From Desulfosarcina cetonica JCM 12296 (GTDB lineage Bacteria > Desulfobacterota > Desulfobacteria > Desulfobacterales > Desulfosarcinaceae), in NCBI RefSeq assembly GCF_001311845.1, contig NZ_BBCC01000029.1, positions 1-47,308 of the forward strand: a stretch of DNA of 47,308 bases. Direction: 5' to 3'. The translations under genes were made by a program, and so were the position numbers. Below the pieces are notes generated by a model, which was given only the letters and a program-made list of their open reading frames with translations, did not search any database and had not been told where the DNA came from. This document shows positions 36,237 through 44,681 of this stretch, in pieces. Every line of letters starts with the position of its first letter. Within the stretch, counting starts at the first letter, position 1.

Positions 36237-37094
36237 ATGCAGATCAGAAAATCCGTCTTTTCCGGAAGCTGGTACCCGGCGAGTCAGCGGGAATGCGAGG
36301 CCCGGATCCGGGATTTTCTCGCGGAGGGCAGCACCTACAGCGTTTCCACCACGGCGCCCGTGGGCGGGGTGGTTCCGCATGCCGGCTGGATCTTCTCCGG
36401 CAGCATCGCCTGTAACGTGATCCATCGCCTGGCCCGGGAAGGCGCGGCGGATGTGGACGTGGTCGTGGTATTCGGCATGCACCTGCATCCCGGCTCGCCC
36501 CGCTATATCATGCCCGAGGGCGCATGGGAGACGCCCTTCGGGCCCGTACCGGTGGACACGGAGATGGCCGGCGCGCTGGCCCGACAGTATCCGTTCCAAT
36601 TGGAAACCCCCAGCCGGTTTCACCAGGACAACACCATCGAACTGCAGATGCCTTTCATCCGCTACTTCTTCCCCCATTCACGGGTTGTCGCCATGGGAGC
36701 CCCCCCCGCCATCGAGACCCTCGCGTTGGCCCGTTCGGTGGTGGAGACGGCAAATACCTTGGGCCGGTCCATGGTGGCCATCGGTTCCACGGATCTGACC
36801 CACTACGGCCCCAACTATGGATTCACCACCAAGGGATCTGGCCCGAAGGCCGTCGAATGGGTCCGCGAGGAAAATGATCGGCGCGTCATCAACGCCATGC
36901 TGCGCATGGATCCGGAAGCGGTGCTACGGGAAGGCCTGGCGCATGACAACGCCTGTTGCAGTGGCGCGGCCGCGGCGGCCATCGCCGCGGGCAAGGCCAT
37001 GGGCGCCGTCAGCGCCGAAGAGCTGGTTTATGGGAGCAGTTACGACAAAAGCCCGGGAGACAGTTTTGTGGGGTATGTAGGGGTCCTTTTTTGA
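36237..37094 (+). CDS. MEMO family protein (AmmeMemoRadiSam system protein B)
   Basis: 285 residues from ATG 36237, with TTGGAGG 7 nt upstream; ATG 36219 is a poorer alternative. Family motifs: RKSVFSGSWYPAS, VVPHAGWIFSG, VFGMHLHPGS, NTIELQMPFIRYFFP, STDLTHYGPNYGF and the NACCSGAAA block. The conserved His/Asp/Cys residues sit in the dioxygenase-like (extradiol) pocket of MEMO proteins. Partners AmmeMemoRadiSam A and the radical SAM AmrS are not in the window. The biochemical role in bacteria is not settled. It is divergent from nifU. Confidence 0.92.
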   Translation: MQIRKSVFSGSWYPASQRECEARIRDFLAEGSTYSVSTTAPVGGVVPHAGWIFSGSIACNVIHRLAREGAADVDVVVVFGMHLHPGSPRYIMPEGAWETPFGPVPVDTEMAGALARQYPFQLETPSRFHQDNTIELQMPFIRYFFPHSRVVAMGAPPAIETLALARSVVETANTLGRSMVAIGSTDLTHYGPNYGFTTKGSGPKAVEWVREENDRRVINAMLRMDPEAVLREGLAHDNACCSGAAAAAIAAGKAMGAVSAEELVYGSSYDKSPGDSFVGYVGVLF

Positions 37095-37104
37095 CGCCAT
37101 CCGC

Positions 37105-38433
37105 TTAAGCCGTCTTTTGGAGTGCTTCCAACCGCGCACTCAACCGCACCGGATAGATCTCAGGGGCTTCAAATCGCTTGCAGCCATCCTCCAGGCACCT
37201 GAAATTGTCGGCGAAACGATCGCGAATCCGTATCAGCGGCGGCAGCCGGGTCATCCGTTTACCATTTTGCATCACCGGCTGGAGCAGCGGTTGGTATCCC
37301 TCCGGCGCCTCGTCACGAACCCCGATCATGTCTTCCAGGAAACGGCCGTCGGTGGCCGCTTTGCGGAACACCTGCTTTTCCCCGGCCAGGGTGACCTTGC
37401 CTTCGCTCTGCTTGCGCACATTCCGATCGCCCAGCCGGACCATCTTATAGACCATGTCCAGATAGGGGGCATCGGCCGACACCCCCATGCGGGTCCCGAC
37501 ACCAAAGGCGTCGATGCGTGCGCCCCCCGCGATCAGATGTGACAACGCATATTCGTCGAATCCGCTGCTGGCGAAAATCTTCACCGCCGGCAAACCGGCA
37601 TCGTCGAGGATCCGGCGCACCTTCCGGCTCAGGTCGATCATGTCGCCGCTGTCCAGTCGGACCCCTCGCAGGGCAAGCCCCTTGTCTTGCATGCGGCGTC
37701 CCACCAGGGCGGCATTGCGAGCACCCTGCAGGGTATCGAAGGTATCGATGAGGAAAATGGCGTCGTCGGGAAACAGGTCGGCATAGGCCTCGAAGGCCTC
37801 GACCTCCGTATTAAAGGCCGTCACAAAGGAATGGGCCATGGTACCGGAAATGGGGATGTCCCACAGCTTACCGGCCAACACGTTGCTGGTGCCGACAAAG
37901 CCGGCAATGTAACTGGAACGGGCCACGACCATGCCCGCGTGGTATCCCTGGGTCCGCCGCAGGGAAAAGTCGACCACGGGGCGTCCTGCCGCGGCATGCA
38001 CGCAACGCGCGGCCTTGGTGGCCAGCATGCTGGCCACGCCCAGGCTGTTGATCAGATAGGTTTCCAGCAGCTGGGCCTCGATCAGCGGTGCGGTAATCTC
38101 CATCACCGGTTCGTTGGGAAAGAAAAGCTCCCCTTCGGGCATGGCCAGCACGTTTCCGCTAAAGGTGAGCTGGGCGAGATAATCGAGAAACGCGGGTTTG
38201 AAGCGACCGGTCTGGGTCAGCCAGGCGATCTCTTCCGGACTGAAACGGAAGTTCGCCAGGGCATCTAATACCGCCTGCAGTCCGGCAGCCACGAAGTAGC
38301 CACGCTTGGGATGCGCGCGCACGAACACGGAAAAGGTCGCGGGTGTATGCATCCGGCGTTCAAAATAGCCGGCCGCCATGGTCAGTTCGTACAAATCGGT
38401 AAACAGGGGTCCGGGGAAGGCGTCCGGGCTCAT
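37105..38433 (-). CDS. pncB: Nicotinate phosphoribosyltransferase
   Basis: 442 residues. Motifs of the NAPRTase family: FTDLYELTMAAGYF at the N-terminus, FSLRRTQGYHAGM, the phosphoacceptor His in SGTMAHSFV, and the PRPP-site segments VRLDSGDMIDLSRK, FASSGFDEY and FGVGTRMGVS. It converts nicotinate and PRPP to nicotinate mononucleotide with ATP. Its start overlaps the stop of the nicotinamidase gene by 4 nt, so the two form a salvage pathway nicotinamide to nicotinate to NaMN. Confidence 0.95.
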   Translation of the reverse strand: MSPDAFPGPLFTDLYELTMAAGYFERRMHTPATFSVFVRAHPKRGYFVAAGLQAVLDALANFRFSPEEIAWLTQTGRFKPAFLDYLAQLTFSGNVLAMPEGELFFPNEPVMEITAPLIEAQLLETYLINSLGVASMLATKAARCVHAAAGRPVVDFSLRRTQGYHAGMVVARSSYIAGFVGTSNVLAGKLWDIPISGTMAHSFVTAFNTEVEAFEAYADLFPDDAIFLIDTFDTLQGARNAALVGRRMQDKGLALRGVRLDSGDMIDLSRKVRRILDDAGLPAVKIFASSGFDEYALSHLIAGGARIDAFGVGTRMGVSADAPYLDMVYKMVRLGDRNVRKQSEGKVTLAGEKQVFRKAATDGRFLEDMIGVRDEAPEGYQPLLQPVMQNGKRMTRLPPLIRIRDRFADNFRCLEDGCKRFEAPEIYPVRLSARLEALQKTA

Positions 38434-38951
38434 TGGACCAACGCTCCATAAAGCCGCTGCATGCGCTGCAGGGAGAATTGATGGGCCTGGTCATCGAAGT
38501 CGGCCACACCGGCCCGGGGTACCCGAATCGCGTAATCCCGGTTGGCCAGCCCGCCCACCGTGTCCATGACGCAGATGGAGGTGCACACCCCCACCACCTC
38601 GACCGCGTCGGGACGATCAGCGGAAAGGACCGCGTCGAGATCGGTGCCATAAAAACCGCTGTAGCGGGTTTTGGGAATCACCCGTTCGGCGGGAAGCGGA
38701 GCGAGATCGTCGATCACCTGGCTGCCCCAGGTGCCGGCCACGCAATGCCGGGGAAATTTTTCAAATTCCAGGTCATCGGGCGCATGGGCGTCCTGGAGAT
38801 AAACCACCAGGCTGCCCGCCTGCCGGTGGGCCGTCAGGCGCTCGCGGATGAAGGGAACGATCTCCCGGGCGCCCGGACCGCAGTACAGCGCACCTTTTTC
38901 GTCGATAAAATCGTTGAGCATGTCAACGATGATCAATGCGGATTTGGACAT
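38430..38951 (-). CDS. pncA: Nicotinamidase (isochorismatase-like cysteine hydrolase)
   Basis: 173 residues. Asp in LIIVDMLNDF, Lys in ERVIPKTRYSGFYGT and the nucleophilic Cys in VEVVGVCTSICVMDT form the isochorismatase-family triad, with a cis-peptide position just before the Cys. HAPDDLEF and RHCVAGTWG match nicotinamidase-type metal and substrate regions, although the usual metal Asp-x-His block is slightly altered. It releases ammonia from nicotinamide. Downstream pncB overlaps by 4 nt, which supports the assignment over a generic hydrolase. Confidence 0.92.
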   Translation of the reverse strand: MSKSALIIVDMLNDFIDEKGALYCGPGAREIVPFIRERLTAHRQAGSLVVYLQDAHAPDDLEFEKFPRHCVAGTWGSQVIDDLAPLPAERVIPKTRYSGFYGTDLDAVLSADRPDAVEVVGVCTSICVMDTVGGLANRDYAIRVPRAGVADFDDQAHQFSLQRMQRLYGALVQ

Positions 38952-39079
38952 AACCCCTTGCCTTTCCGGGTAATGAGCTGACCCGTTTTTTTAAGGTACC
39001 GGCATAGCCGGCTGCCCTTCGTTTATAAGCATAGGGATTGTTTGAAAATCAAGAAGATTGTTGATTATCTGGGGTCGGG

Positions 39080-39124
39080 TTGGTATAGCCAATGCCCAGC
39101 CTTGCCATACTATTGGTATATCAA
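39080..39124. promoter_or_regulatory. Pair of GntR-type operator-like sites
   Basis: TTGGTATAGCCAA (39080-39092) and TTGGTATATCAA (39113-39124) are two near-palindromes of the TTGGTATACCAA kind bound by GntR/FCD regulators. They are 33 bp apart, about three helical turns. They lie 111 bp upstream of the gntR-family gene at 39235 and 129 bp upstream of the divergent pncA start. Confidence 0.5.
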
Positions 39125-39234
39125 CGCTTTGGGTTCATCAAACGCCACCAACCGATCGGTCGGCGGGAAACCCCGCGTCCGCTCAGTTCCTTGATTGAAC
39201 AGATGAACCGTAACCCAAGGAAAACCCAGTTCAC

Positions 39235-39891
39235 ATGAACCCTGAAATCTACGGCGAGATCAAACGGCGGATTCTTTTTTTGGAGTATGCACCCGGGCAG
39301 ATTCTCAACGAAAACGTCTTGGCCAAGGAGTTCGGCGTCAGCCGTACCCCCATGCGCGAAGTGCTGTATCGCCTATCCTGGGAGGAACTCGCACGAATCA
39401 TTCCCCGCACCGGCACCATGGTGGCGGAAATCGAATTCCAGAAAATGATGCACACCTATCAGACCCGGCTGGGGATCGAAGGTGAAGTCGGCCGACTTTG
39501 CGCCGAACTGGCCTCCGCGGTTCATCTGGAAAAAATTCGTGAATTGCGCAAGGTGTGTGCCGCATTGAGCGAGCAAAAAGACGCCAACGCACTGGTGAAT
39601 ATCGATGCCGGCTTCCGCGGGGTACTGCATGAGGCCGCGGGCAACCCGGTGCTTCAGGCGGTTTCCAATCAGTTGTACACGCTGACCTTTCGCCTGTGGT
39701 ACGTCACGTTGGACAAGGGTGAGTGGAAGGAGGAAGTGCAGGAAATGCTGGACGAGATGGACCGCACCAGCGCCGCCATCATCGCCCGGGATGGTGCCGA
39801 GACGGCCCGCGTGCGACGTGAAGTGCTGGTCAACCACTTTGACCGCATCCGCGCCAAATACCTGGGCGTTCCCAGTGAGGTTCACTTGTGA
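39235..39891 (+). CDS. GntR/FCD-family transcriptional regulator
   Basis: 218 residues. N-terminal winged helix-turn-helix (YGEIKRRILFLEYAPGQILNENVLAKEFGVSRTPMREVLYRL, wing GTMVAEIE), then an all-helical FCD ligand-binding domain (residues 80-205) with HEAAGNPVL and VNHFDRIRAKYL; the metal-binding His/Asp positions are partly recognisable (D in NIDAGFRGVLHEAAGN, H in VNHF). It probably binds a small carboxylate or metal. Two operator-like sites lie just upstream, so autoregulation is likely, and pncA-pncB on the other side could also be controlled. Confidence 0.92.
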   Translation: MNPEIYGEIKRRILFLEYAPGQILNENVLAKEFGVSRTPMREVLYRLSWEELARIIPRTGTMVAEIEFQKMMHTYQTRLGIEGEVGRLCAELASAVHLEKIRELRKVCAALSEQKDANALVNIDAGFRGVLHEAAGNPVLQAVSNQLYTLTFRLWYVTLDKGEWKEEVQEMLDEMDRTSAAIIARDGAETARVRREVLVNHFDRIRAKYLGVPSEVHL

Positions 39892-39898
39892 GGGGATT

Positions 39899-39942
39899 CG
39901 TAAAAAGCAGCCACGCCCTTGCGGGGACAGCCGCTTTTTACG
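39899..39942. terminator. Bidirectional terminator between the GntR regulator and the response regulator
   Basis: CGTAAAAAGC (39899-39908) pairs with GCTTTTTACG (39933-39942) with further pairing of GGCTG-like bases inside. T-rich and A-rich sides allow it to stop transcription from both convergent genes. The end sequence resembles the tips of the family 1 repeats but the interior does not. Confidence 0.7.
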
Positions 39943-39962
39943 CGTCCATCAACGCTTGACGC

Positions 39963-40313
39963 TCAACCGATGGTATTCTTGACAATACCGACCAGTTTTT
40001 CCGGATCAAAGGGTTTCTTGACAAAGGCGATGGCGTCCTTGATGGCATGGTCGCCGTCGATGCCGCTGACCACGATCACCGGGATCTCCTTCAAGGCTTT
40101 GTCCTGGCGGAGCTTGCGGTAAAAGCGCGGCCCCCATTCGCCGGGCATCTGCAGATCCAGGGTGATCAGATCGGGCTTTTCCTTGCGCACGACCGCCAAT
40201 CCTTCCGATGTGCTCGACGCGCTGCAGGTTTCATAGCCGTTGTCGCTGAACACGGCCTCCAGGTATTTGACCACGATGGGGTCGTCATCGATGATGAGGA
40301 TTTTTTTTGGCAT
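39963..40313 (-). CDS. Single-domain response regulator of the tmc locus
   Basis: 116 residues: only a receiver domain (ILIIDDDP, phosphoacceptor Asp53 in LITLDLQMPG, VVSGIDG, Lys in FVKKPFDPEKL). AAGGAG lies 10 nt upstream of the start. With no output domain it must act through another protein. Lying 85 nt downstream of tmcA, it matches the gene order of the Desulfovibrio tmc region, where a response regulator also accompanies the complex. Confidence 0.9.
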   Translation of the reverse strand: MPKKILIIDDDPIVVKYLEAVFSDNGYETCSASSTSEGLAVVRKEKPDLITLDLQMPGEWGPRFYRKLRQDKALKEIPVIVVSGIDGDHAIKDAIAFVKKPFDPEKLVGIVKNTIG

Positions 40314-40398
40314 GGGAGAACACTCCTTTGCTTAACCATCCCTGGGATGAACAGGGGGTCTCGTTTCGCGGATCAGGCCCGCTGCAGGGCGTTGGCCC

Positions 40399-40779
40399 TT
40401 ACCGGACGTGGCACTCGCCACAGAGGATCGGACCGTTACCCTCCTGCTCGTGACAGCCCTTGCAGTTGGCGTGGAAAGCCTCCATCAACCCCGGCTGGTC
40501 GCCCATGCGCTCGAGGTAGTGGCAATCCACACAACGCTGGTCCTCCGACGATTCGTCTTCCAGTAGCTGGCCTTCGTCGTACACGTGATGGCAGACGGCG
40601 CAGTCGTCAATACCGGCATTTTCATTGTGCCGATCATGAACGAAAACCGACGGTGGACGCTGGGCATTGGGGAAATCCGTATTGTCCACAACGGTCATCT
40701 CATCCTGGGACCAGACCGGGCTTATGGCCAGTACCGTCCCGATGATTAGCGATAGGGCCACCAAGGCGATGGTCTTCAT
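40399..40779 (-). CDS. tmcA: Periplasmic tetraheme cytochrome c3-like TmcA
   Basis: 126 residues from ATG 40779, chosen because AGGAGGAG precedes it and because it gives a clean signal peptide (MKTIALVALSLIIGTVLAISPVWSQ). Four heme-binding CxxCH motifs: CAVCH, CVDCH, CKGCH and CGECH, plus axial-ligand histidines in VFVHDRHNE and CAVCHH. Acidic composition matches the type II cytochrome c3 subunit of Tmc, which takes electrons from the periplasmic type I cytochrome c3. It is the last structural gene of the complex, 32 nt after tmcB. Confidence 0.92.
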   Translation of the reverse strand: MKTIALVALSLIIGTVLAISPVWSQDEMTVVDNTDFPNAQRPPSVFVHDRHNENAGIDDCAVCHHVYDEGQLLEDESSEDQRCVDCHYLERMGDQPGLMEAFHANCKGCHEQEGNGPILCGECHVR

Positions 40780-40811
40780 GTCTCCTCCTGGTCGCATGCG
40801 GGCTTTTCGTC

Positions 40812-42146
40812 TCACGCGGGCTTTTCCATGACTTCGTAAATGATGTCGCTGAAGAACTTGATCTCCAGGCCGATTTCGTAGTGGTGCACGATGTCTTCCA
40901 GGCCGCTGTGGCAGTTGTGGCAGGGGGCGATCAGCACCTCGGCCCCCTTGGTCTTGGTCTCGAAAAGCTGCTCGGCCTTGACCCGGTTACCCTCGACGCG
41001 GGCCATCTTGAACGGCGGTCCGGTGTTGATCACCCCGCCGCCGGCACAGCAGCAGTAGTTGTGCTCCCGGTTGGGATACATCTCGATGACCGTCTCGCAC
41101 AAGGCGTGGGCCACGTATCGTGCCTTCTCGCCCAAGCCGGCGCCGCGCACCACGTTGCAGGGATCGTGCAGGGTGACCGGAGGCTTGAACTTCCGGGCAA
41201 TCTGAATGCGCCCGGCCTTGATCAGGTCGTAGTAGAACTCAATGGCATGCACGATGGTGAAGGGTGGCATGGACCAGCCCAACCAGCGGTTGCCCATGTC
41301 GTACACGCTGCGGAAAGCATGCCCGCACTCGCCCATGACGATTTTCTTTACCTTGAGCCGCTCCGCCGTCTCGAAATGGGCGCGTTTGATCCGGCCCATG
41401 ATCTCGTTATCGCCGGTGTACATGGCCATATCGCTGTTGTCCCATCCCACGGAGGCCGGCATGGTCCAGTCCACTCCGGCCACGTGCATGATCACCGCCG
41501 CCTGGTAGAGCAACTGGGCCTGGAACTTGGGCTCCGGCGCGATCACCGAATACATGATGTCGGCGCCCTCTTTCTCCAGGGGGATGCGCAGATCGGGGAT
41601 CTCCGCCTGGGCTTCCTCTTCCTGCCACTGCAGCGTGTCGGGCCATTCATCGCCCTTGACCCACATCTGGTTCATGGTTACCGAGTGGCTGTGGGCCGTA
41701 TCCTGGATGTATAACGGGGTCACCCCCAGGCGGTGGATGATGCGCCGCACGATGCTCATCATATAGGCGATGTCGATGCCGAAGGGACAGTACTGGGCGC
41801 AGCGCTTGCACAGGTTGCACTGGGTGTGGGCAATGATCGCCGCCTGGCGGATGAATTCGGGACTCACGCGGCCTTTCTTGCGGATCATCTCCCAGATGGT
41901 TTGCTTGACCTTGCCCACCGGCGAATAGTGCGGATCCTTGTCGTGGGATAGGTAGTAATGACAGGCCTCGGAGCAGAGGCCGCAATGGATGCAGGTCTCC
42001 ACGTAGGTCTTGAGCCGGACGCCGGTTTCGTTGTCGATGACGCTGTTGATCACCGACTGGATCTTCTCCTCGGTCAGCCGGGAGACGCCCACATCGATGC
42101 CGTCGTCGACGACAGCGGTTTTTTCTTGCTTAGACGGTTCAGCCAT
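40812..42146 (-). CDS. tmcB: HdrD-like Fe-S protein TmcB
   Basis: 444 residues, AAGGAG upstream of ATG. Two 4Fe-4S ferredoxin motifs (CIHCGLCSEACHYY; CNLCKRCAQYCPFG), then the CCG-type regions: GECGHAFRSVYD, LHDPCNVVRGAG with the following CCCAGGGVIN, and CHNCHSGLEDIVHHY. This is the catalytic-type Fe-S architecture of heterodisulfide reductase HdrD and of DsrK. In the Tmc complex it is cytoplasmic and passes electrons between the membrane cytochrome and an unknown partner. The neighbours (TmcA tetraheme, TmcC, tryptophan-rich TmcD) decide Tmc over the DsrMKJOP or Qmo complexes. Confidence 0.93.
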   Translation of the reverse strand: MAEPSKQEKTAVVDDGIDVGVSRLTEEKIQSVINSVIDNETGVRLKTYVETCIHCGLCSEACHYYLSHDKDPHYSPVGKVKQTIWEMIRKKGRVSPEFIRQAAIIAHTQCNLCKRCAQYCPFGIDIAYMMSIVRRIIHRLGVTPLYIQDTAHSHSVTMNQMWVKGDEWPDTLQWQEEEAQAEIPDLRIPLEKEGADIMYSVIAPEPKFQAQLLYQAAVIMHVAGVDWTMPASVGWDNSDMAMYTGDNEIMGRIKRAHFETAERLKVKKIVMGECGHAFRSVYDMGNRWLGWSMPPFTIVHAIEFYYDLIKAGRIQIARKFKPPVTLHDPCNVVRGAGLGEKARYVAHALCETVIEMYPNREHNYCCCAGGGVINTGPPFKMARVEGNRVKAEQLFETKTKGAEVLIAPCHNCHSGLEDIVHHYEIGLEIKFFSDIIYEVMEKPA

Positions 42147-42227
42147 TAGGTGAACTCCTTATTCAACGAATCGATTCGGATGGATGTAAAATCCGTTGGT
42201 TTTCAGCAGGTGATGGGTCATGGATCA

Positions 42228-42331
42228 GTGTTAAGTGTAAAGTTTGAAGTGTTAAGTAAAGGAATGCTGTCGATTGAGATACAAAAAAGATCCGATCCGC
42301 CGCTTAACACTGAATACTTAAAACTTAACAC
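42228..42331. repeat. 29-bp inverted repeat in the tmcC-tmcB spacer
   Basis: The arm 42228-42256 (starting GTGTTAAGTG) and the arm 42303-42331 (ending TTAACAC) pair over 29 positions with about six mismatches, around a 46-nt centre. It is AT-rich inside a GC-rich operon whose other gaps are about 30-85 nt, and short ORFs across it have low-complexity LSVKFEVLS-like reading, typical of a MITE-like insertion. Confidence 0.75.
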
Positions 42332-42338
42332 GATCCAC

Positions 42339-42998
42339 TTACCAATCTCTGGCATGCCTGACCTTGCCGAACTCGGATCCCATGTAGGCCCGGGTAAAGG
42401 GTGAGAAGATCATGTGGCTCAGACGCGTGAAGGGAATCGCCGCCAGCATGATATCTCCGGCCAGCACGTGCAGGCCCATCATCAGCGGGTAGGCGAACCA
42501 CTGGTGGTAGGCCAGAAAACCGGTGATGAAAGGCGCGCTGACGATGGCCAGAATCACGTAATCCGAGGCCGAGGTAACAAAGCGCACTTCCGGCCGTGTG
42601 ATTCTGCGCACCAGAAAAAACACCGCCCCCAGGATGACGATCACGGTCAGGGTATCGGCCAGGGTGTCGGGCAGGCTCCACCAGCGGATCCCGAAGGAGT
42701 CTTCCCAGAGGACCGCGTGGGCGAGCAGGAATACCGGCACCGCCAGCAGACAGAGGTGAAAGGCGAAGGTCACCACGGTCAGGACGGGCTGTCGCCGCCA
42801 ATTGACCGTCGCAAAGGGCACGATCCAGTGCAGAATCGATCGAAAGCTGTAGCGCCAGCTCATGTACGTAAAGATGAACGGTTCCTTTTGGGCCACCAGC
42901 ACCAGCATGCGCCCGATCCGAAAAATGCTGCCGCCGATGAAGAGCAGGAAGGCAATCCATGCCAGCGGCCCGCTCACAAAGTTGTAAAAGCTATGCAT
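42339..42998 (-). CDS. tmcC: Membrane cytochrome b subunit TmcC (NarI/DsrM-like)
   Basis: 219 residues; AAGGAG is 8 nt upstream. Five or six hydrophobic segments with histidines spaced for b-type heme ligation (IVPFATVNWRR, VTFAFHLCLLAVPVFLLAHAVLW, FITGFLAYHQWFAYPLMMGLHVLAGDIMLA). This is the NarI-like fold of respiratory gamma subunits. In Tmc it carries electrons across the membrane between periplasmic TmcA and cytoplasmic TmcB. The terminal GSEFGKVRHARDW faces the cytoplasm. Confidence 0.92.
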   Translation of the reverse strand: MHSFYNFVSGPLAWIAFLLFIGGSIFRIGRMLVLVAQKEPFIFTYMSWRYSFRSILHWIVPFATVNWRRQPVLTVVTFAFHLCLLAVPVFLLAHAVLWEDSFGIRWWSLPDTLADTLTVIVILGAVFFLVRRITRPEVRFVTSASDYVILAIVSAPFITGFLAYHQWFAYPLMMGLHVLAGDIMLAAIPFTRLSHMIFSPFTRAYMGSEFGKVRHARDW

Positions 42999-43022
42999 GC
43001 CATTCTCCTTGAAGAATGAAGG

Positions 43023-43050
43023 GTAACGCCGATATCGGGTTTTTTACGAA
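43023..43050. repeat. Half copy of the family 1 element
   Basis: 28 bp matching 1677-1704 at all but three positions (GTAACGCCGATATCGGG, then TTTTTTACGAA). Only the right arm is present; it lies between tmcD and tmcC. Confidence 0.7.
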
Positions 43051-43064
43051 TCCGTCTCTCCTTA

Positions 43065-44330
43065 TTATCCGGCCATCTCGGAAACCGGTACCACCCGGCG
43101 CACGTACTGCCCGGACTCGACGGTGCGCAGCAGAAGCCGGGTGCCGTCCGGACTGAACACCGGATCCCAGGCGGCATCCGCCGTGCCGCGCCATACCCGG
43201 TTGTTCAGGCTGTAGGTATAGCGGTGATCCTTCTCCACCTTGGCGACCACGTCCTTGCCATCGGGGCCGAAGACCGGTTTCCAGGCCATGTCCCAGGCAT
43301 CCGACCAGGGCTGGCCATCCACCACCACGCGGAAGGTCTCCCCGTCCTTGGCCAGGGCGGCCACCTTCCGGCCGTCGGGGCTGAAAACGGCATCGGTGAC
43401 CAGTTTGCCGAAGGTTGCCGGCCAGGGCTCCCCGTCCACGGCCACGGTCCAGCGGCCGTATTTGGGCGCCACGATGGCGGCAATCCGCTGGCCGTCAGGG
43501 CTGAACATCTGCTGCCAGAGCTGCACGAACGTGCGTTTCCAAAGGGGCTTGCCATCTTGGGCCAGGGTCCAGGCCCCCTTCTCACGCACCGGCGCCACCA
43601 CGCCGCCGGTCAGCGGATGGAACACCGGCGCCCAGACGGTCTGATAGCGCGCGTCCCAGGGGACACCGTCCACGGCAATGGTATAGTCATAGAGATTCAG
43701 GCGCACCTCGGCGGCCAGGTGCACGCCGTCCGGGCTGATCGCCAGGTTCCAGACATTGACGAAACGGGTGTCCCAGGCGTTGCCGTCCAGGGCCGCGGTA
43801 AACGTGCCCTCCTGGAATTTGTGAATTTCGCCCGAATCCACATCCACCACCTGCACCGCGCCGGCCGTGTGTCGGCCGTCCGGGCTCAGGGCGAAATAGG
43901 TCATGTTGGCGAACATCGTCTCCCAGGGCTCGCCGTTGAGCACCATGGCGTACTGCATGTCCTGCTGAACGGCCGCGGCGATACCGCTGCCATCGGCGCT
44001 GTAGTGCGGCTCCCAGATGTAGCCGAACTTGTTCTCCCAGGCCTCGCCGTCGATGGCCATGGTCCATTCGCCCATTTCGTTGACCAGGGCCGTCAGGCGG
44101 CCGTCCGGCGAGAAACGCAGGTGCCAGATCTTGTCGAACACCGTCTCTCCCCAGGCCTCACCGTTCACGCAGACCGTAAATTCTCCCTCGTCAACATTCA
44201 CGACCGCCGCCACTTTCTCACCATCCGGGCTGGCGTACGGCTCCTCCACCCAGCGGTACTCCGTCTTCCAGGCATCCAGGGGAATCTTTTTTTCGCGGGT
44301 CTCCCAATCCCAACTTTGGGGATCAGCCAT
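43065..44330 (-). CDS. tmcD: Tryptophan-rich beta-repeat protein TmcD
   Basis: 421 residues with GGAGGCAAA before ATG. Built from roughly eight to nine repeats of about 45 residues of the form FSPDGR.VAALV...GEWTVAVDGEPWPATFGKLVTDAVFSPDGRK; most contain W at the beta-turn positions (about 30 Trp in total). This repeat resembles WD40/beta-propeller blades. It is the first gene of the tmc operon on the minus strand, and it matches the tryptophan-rich subunit TmcD known from Desulfovibrio, whose role in the complex is unclear. No signal peptide is seen, so it is probably cytoplasmic. Confidence 0.9.
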   Translation of the reverse strand: MADPQSWDWETREKKIPLDAWKTEYRWVEEPYASPDGEKVAAVVNVDEGEFTVCVNGEAWGETVFDKIWHLRFSPDGRLTALVNEMGEWTMAIDGEAWENKFGYIWEPHYSADGSGIAAAVQQDMQYAMVLNGEPWETMFANMTYFALSPDGRHTAGAVQVVDVDSGEIHKFQEGTFTAALDGNAWDTRFVNVWNLAISPDGVHLAAEVRLNLYDYTIAVDGVPWDARYQTVWAPVFHPLTGGVVAPVREKGAWTLAQDGKPLWKRTFVQLWQQMFSPDGQRIAAIVAPKYGRWTVAVDGEPWPATFGKLVTDAVFSPDGRKVAALAKDGETFRVVVDGQPWSDAWDMAWKPVFGPDGKDVVAKVEKDHRYTYSLNNRVWRGTADAAWDPVFSPDGTRLLLRTVESGQYVRRVVPVSEMAG

Positions 44331-44681
44331 TTTGCCTCCTCTTCAGTACACTAACGCGTGGATTTCGGGACTGAAAAATAATTCTGGTTTCTATACTGAC
44401 TTGGCTTCGAAACCGCAAGGTCGTTTTTGGGCTCATGCGCAAAAATGGGGTGCGGCCCTTTATGCGGCTGTAACGGATTGGAAAGGGTGTCGCGGAAAAC
44501 CAGGATATCAAGGTCACCCGAGATGTCAACCCGGATACGAAAAATGGGCAGGAAAGATGTTCCATGGTAGGGGGACCGACGGTCTTGAAAGGGATCGCAA
44601 GCAGGACGCGTTGAAACGGTTGCCAATTGGCCGGAATTGTGATTTTGAACCAGTTTTTCACGGTTAAAGGGGCTGATCGAC
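44331..44681. other. Divergent promoter region of tmcD and the FAD/Fe-S dehydrogenase gene
   Basis: 351 bp without an ORF of note. It must hold promoters for the tmc operon (leftward) and the DUF3683 gene (rightward). I see no convincing -35/-10 pair or sigma-54 site; a short palindrome CCAATTGG lies around 44622. The ribosome site AAAGGGG is present before 44682. Confidence 0.5.

Noticed and set aside
42150-42404. 84-residue ORF between tmcC and tmcB
   Set aside because: It reads across the inverted repeat, has low-complexity content (VLSVKFEVLS) and lies antisense to the operon.
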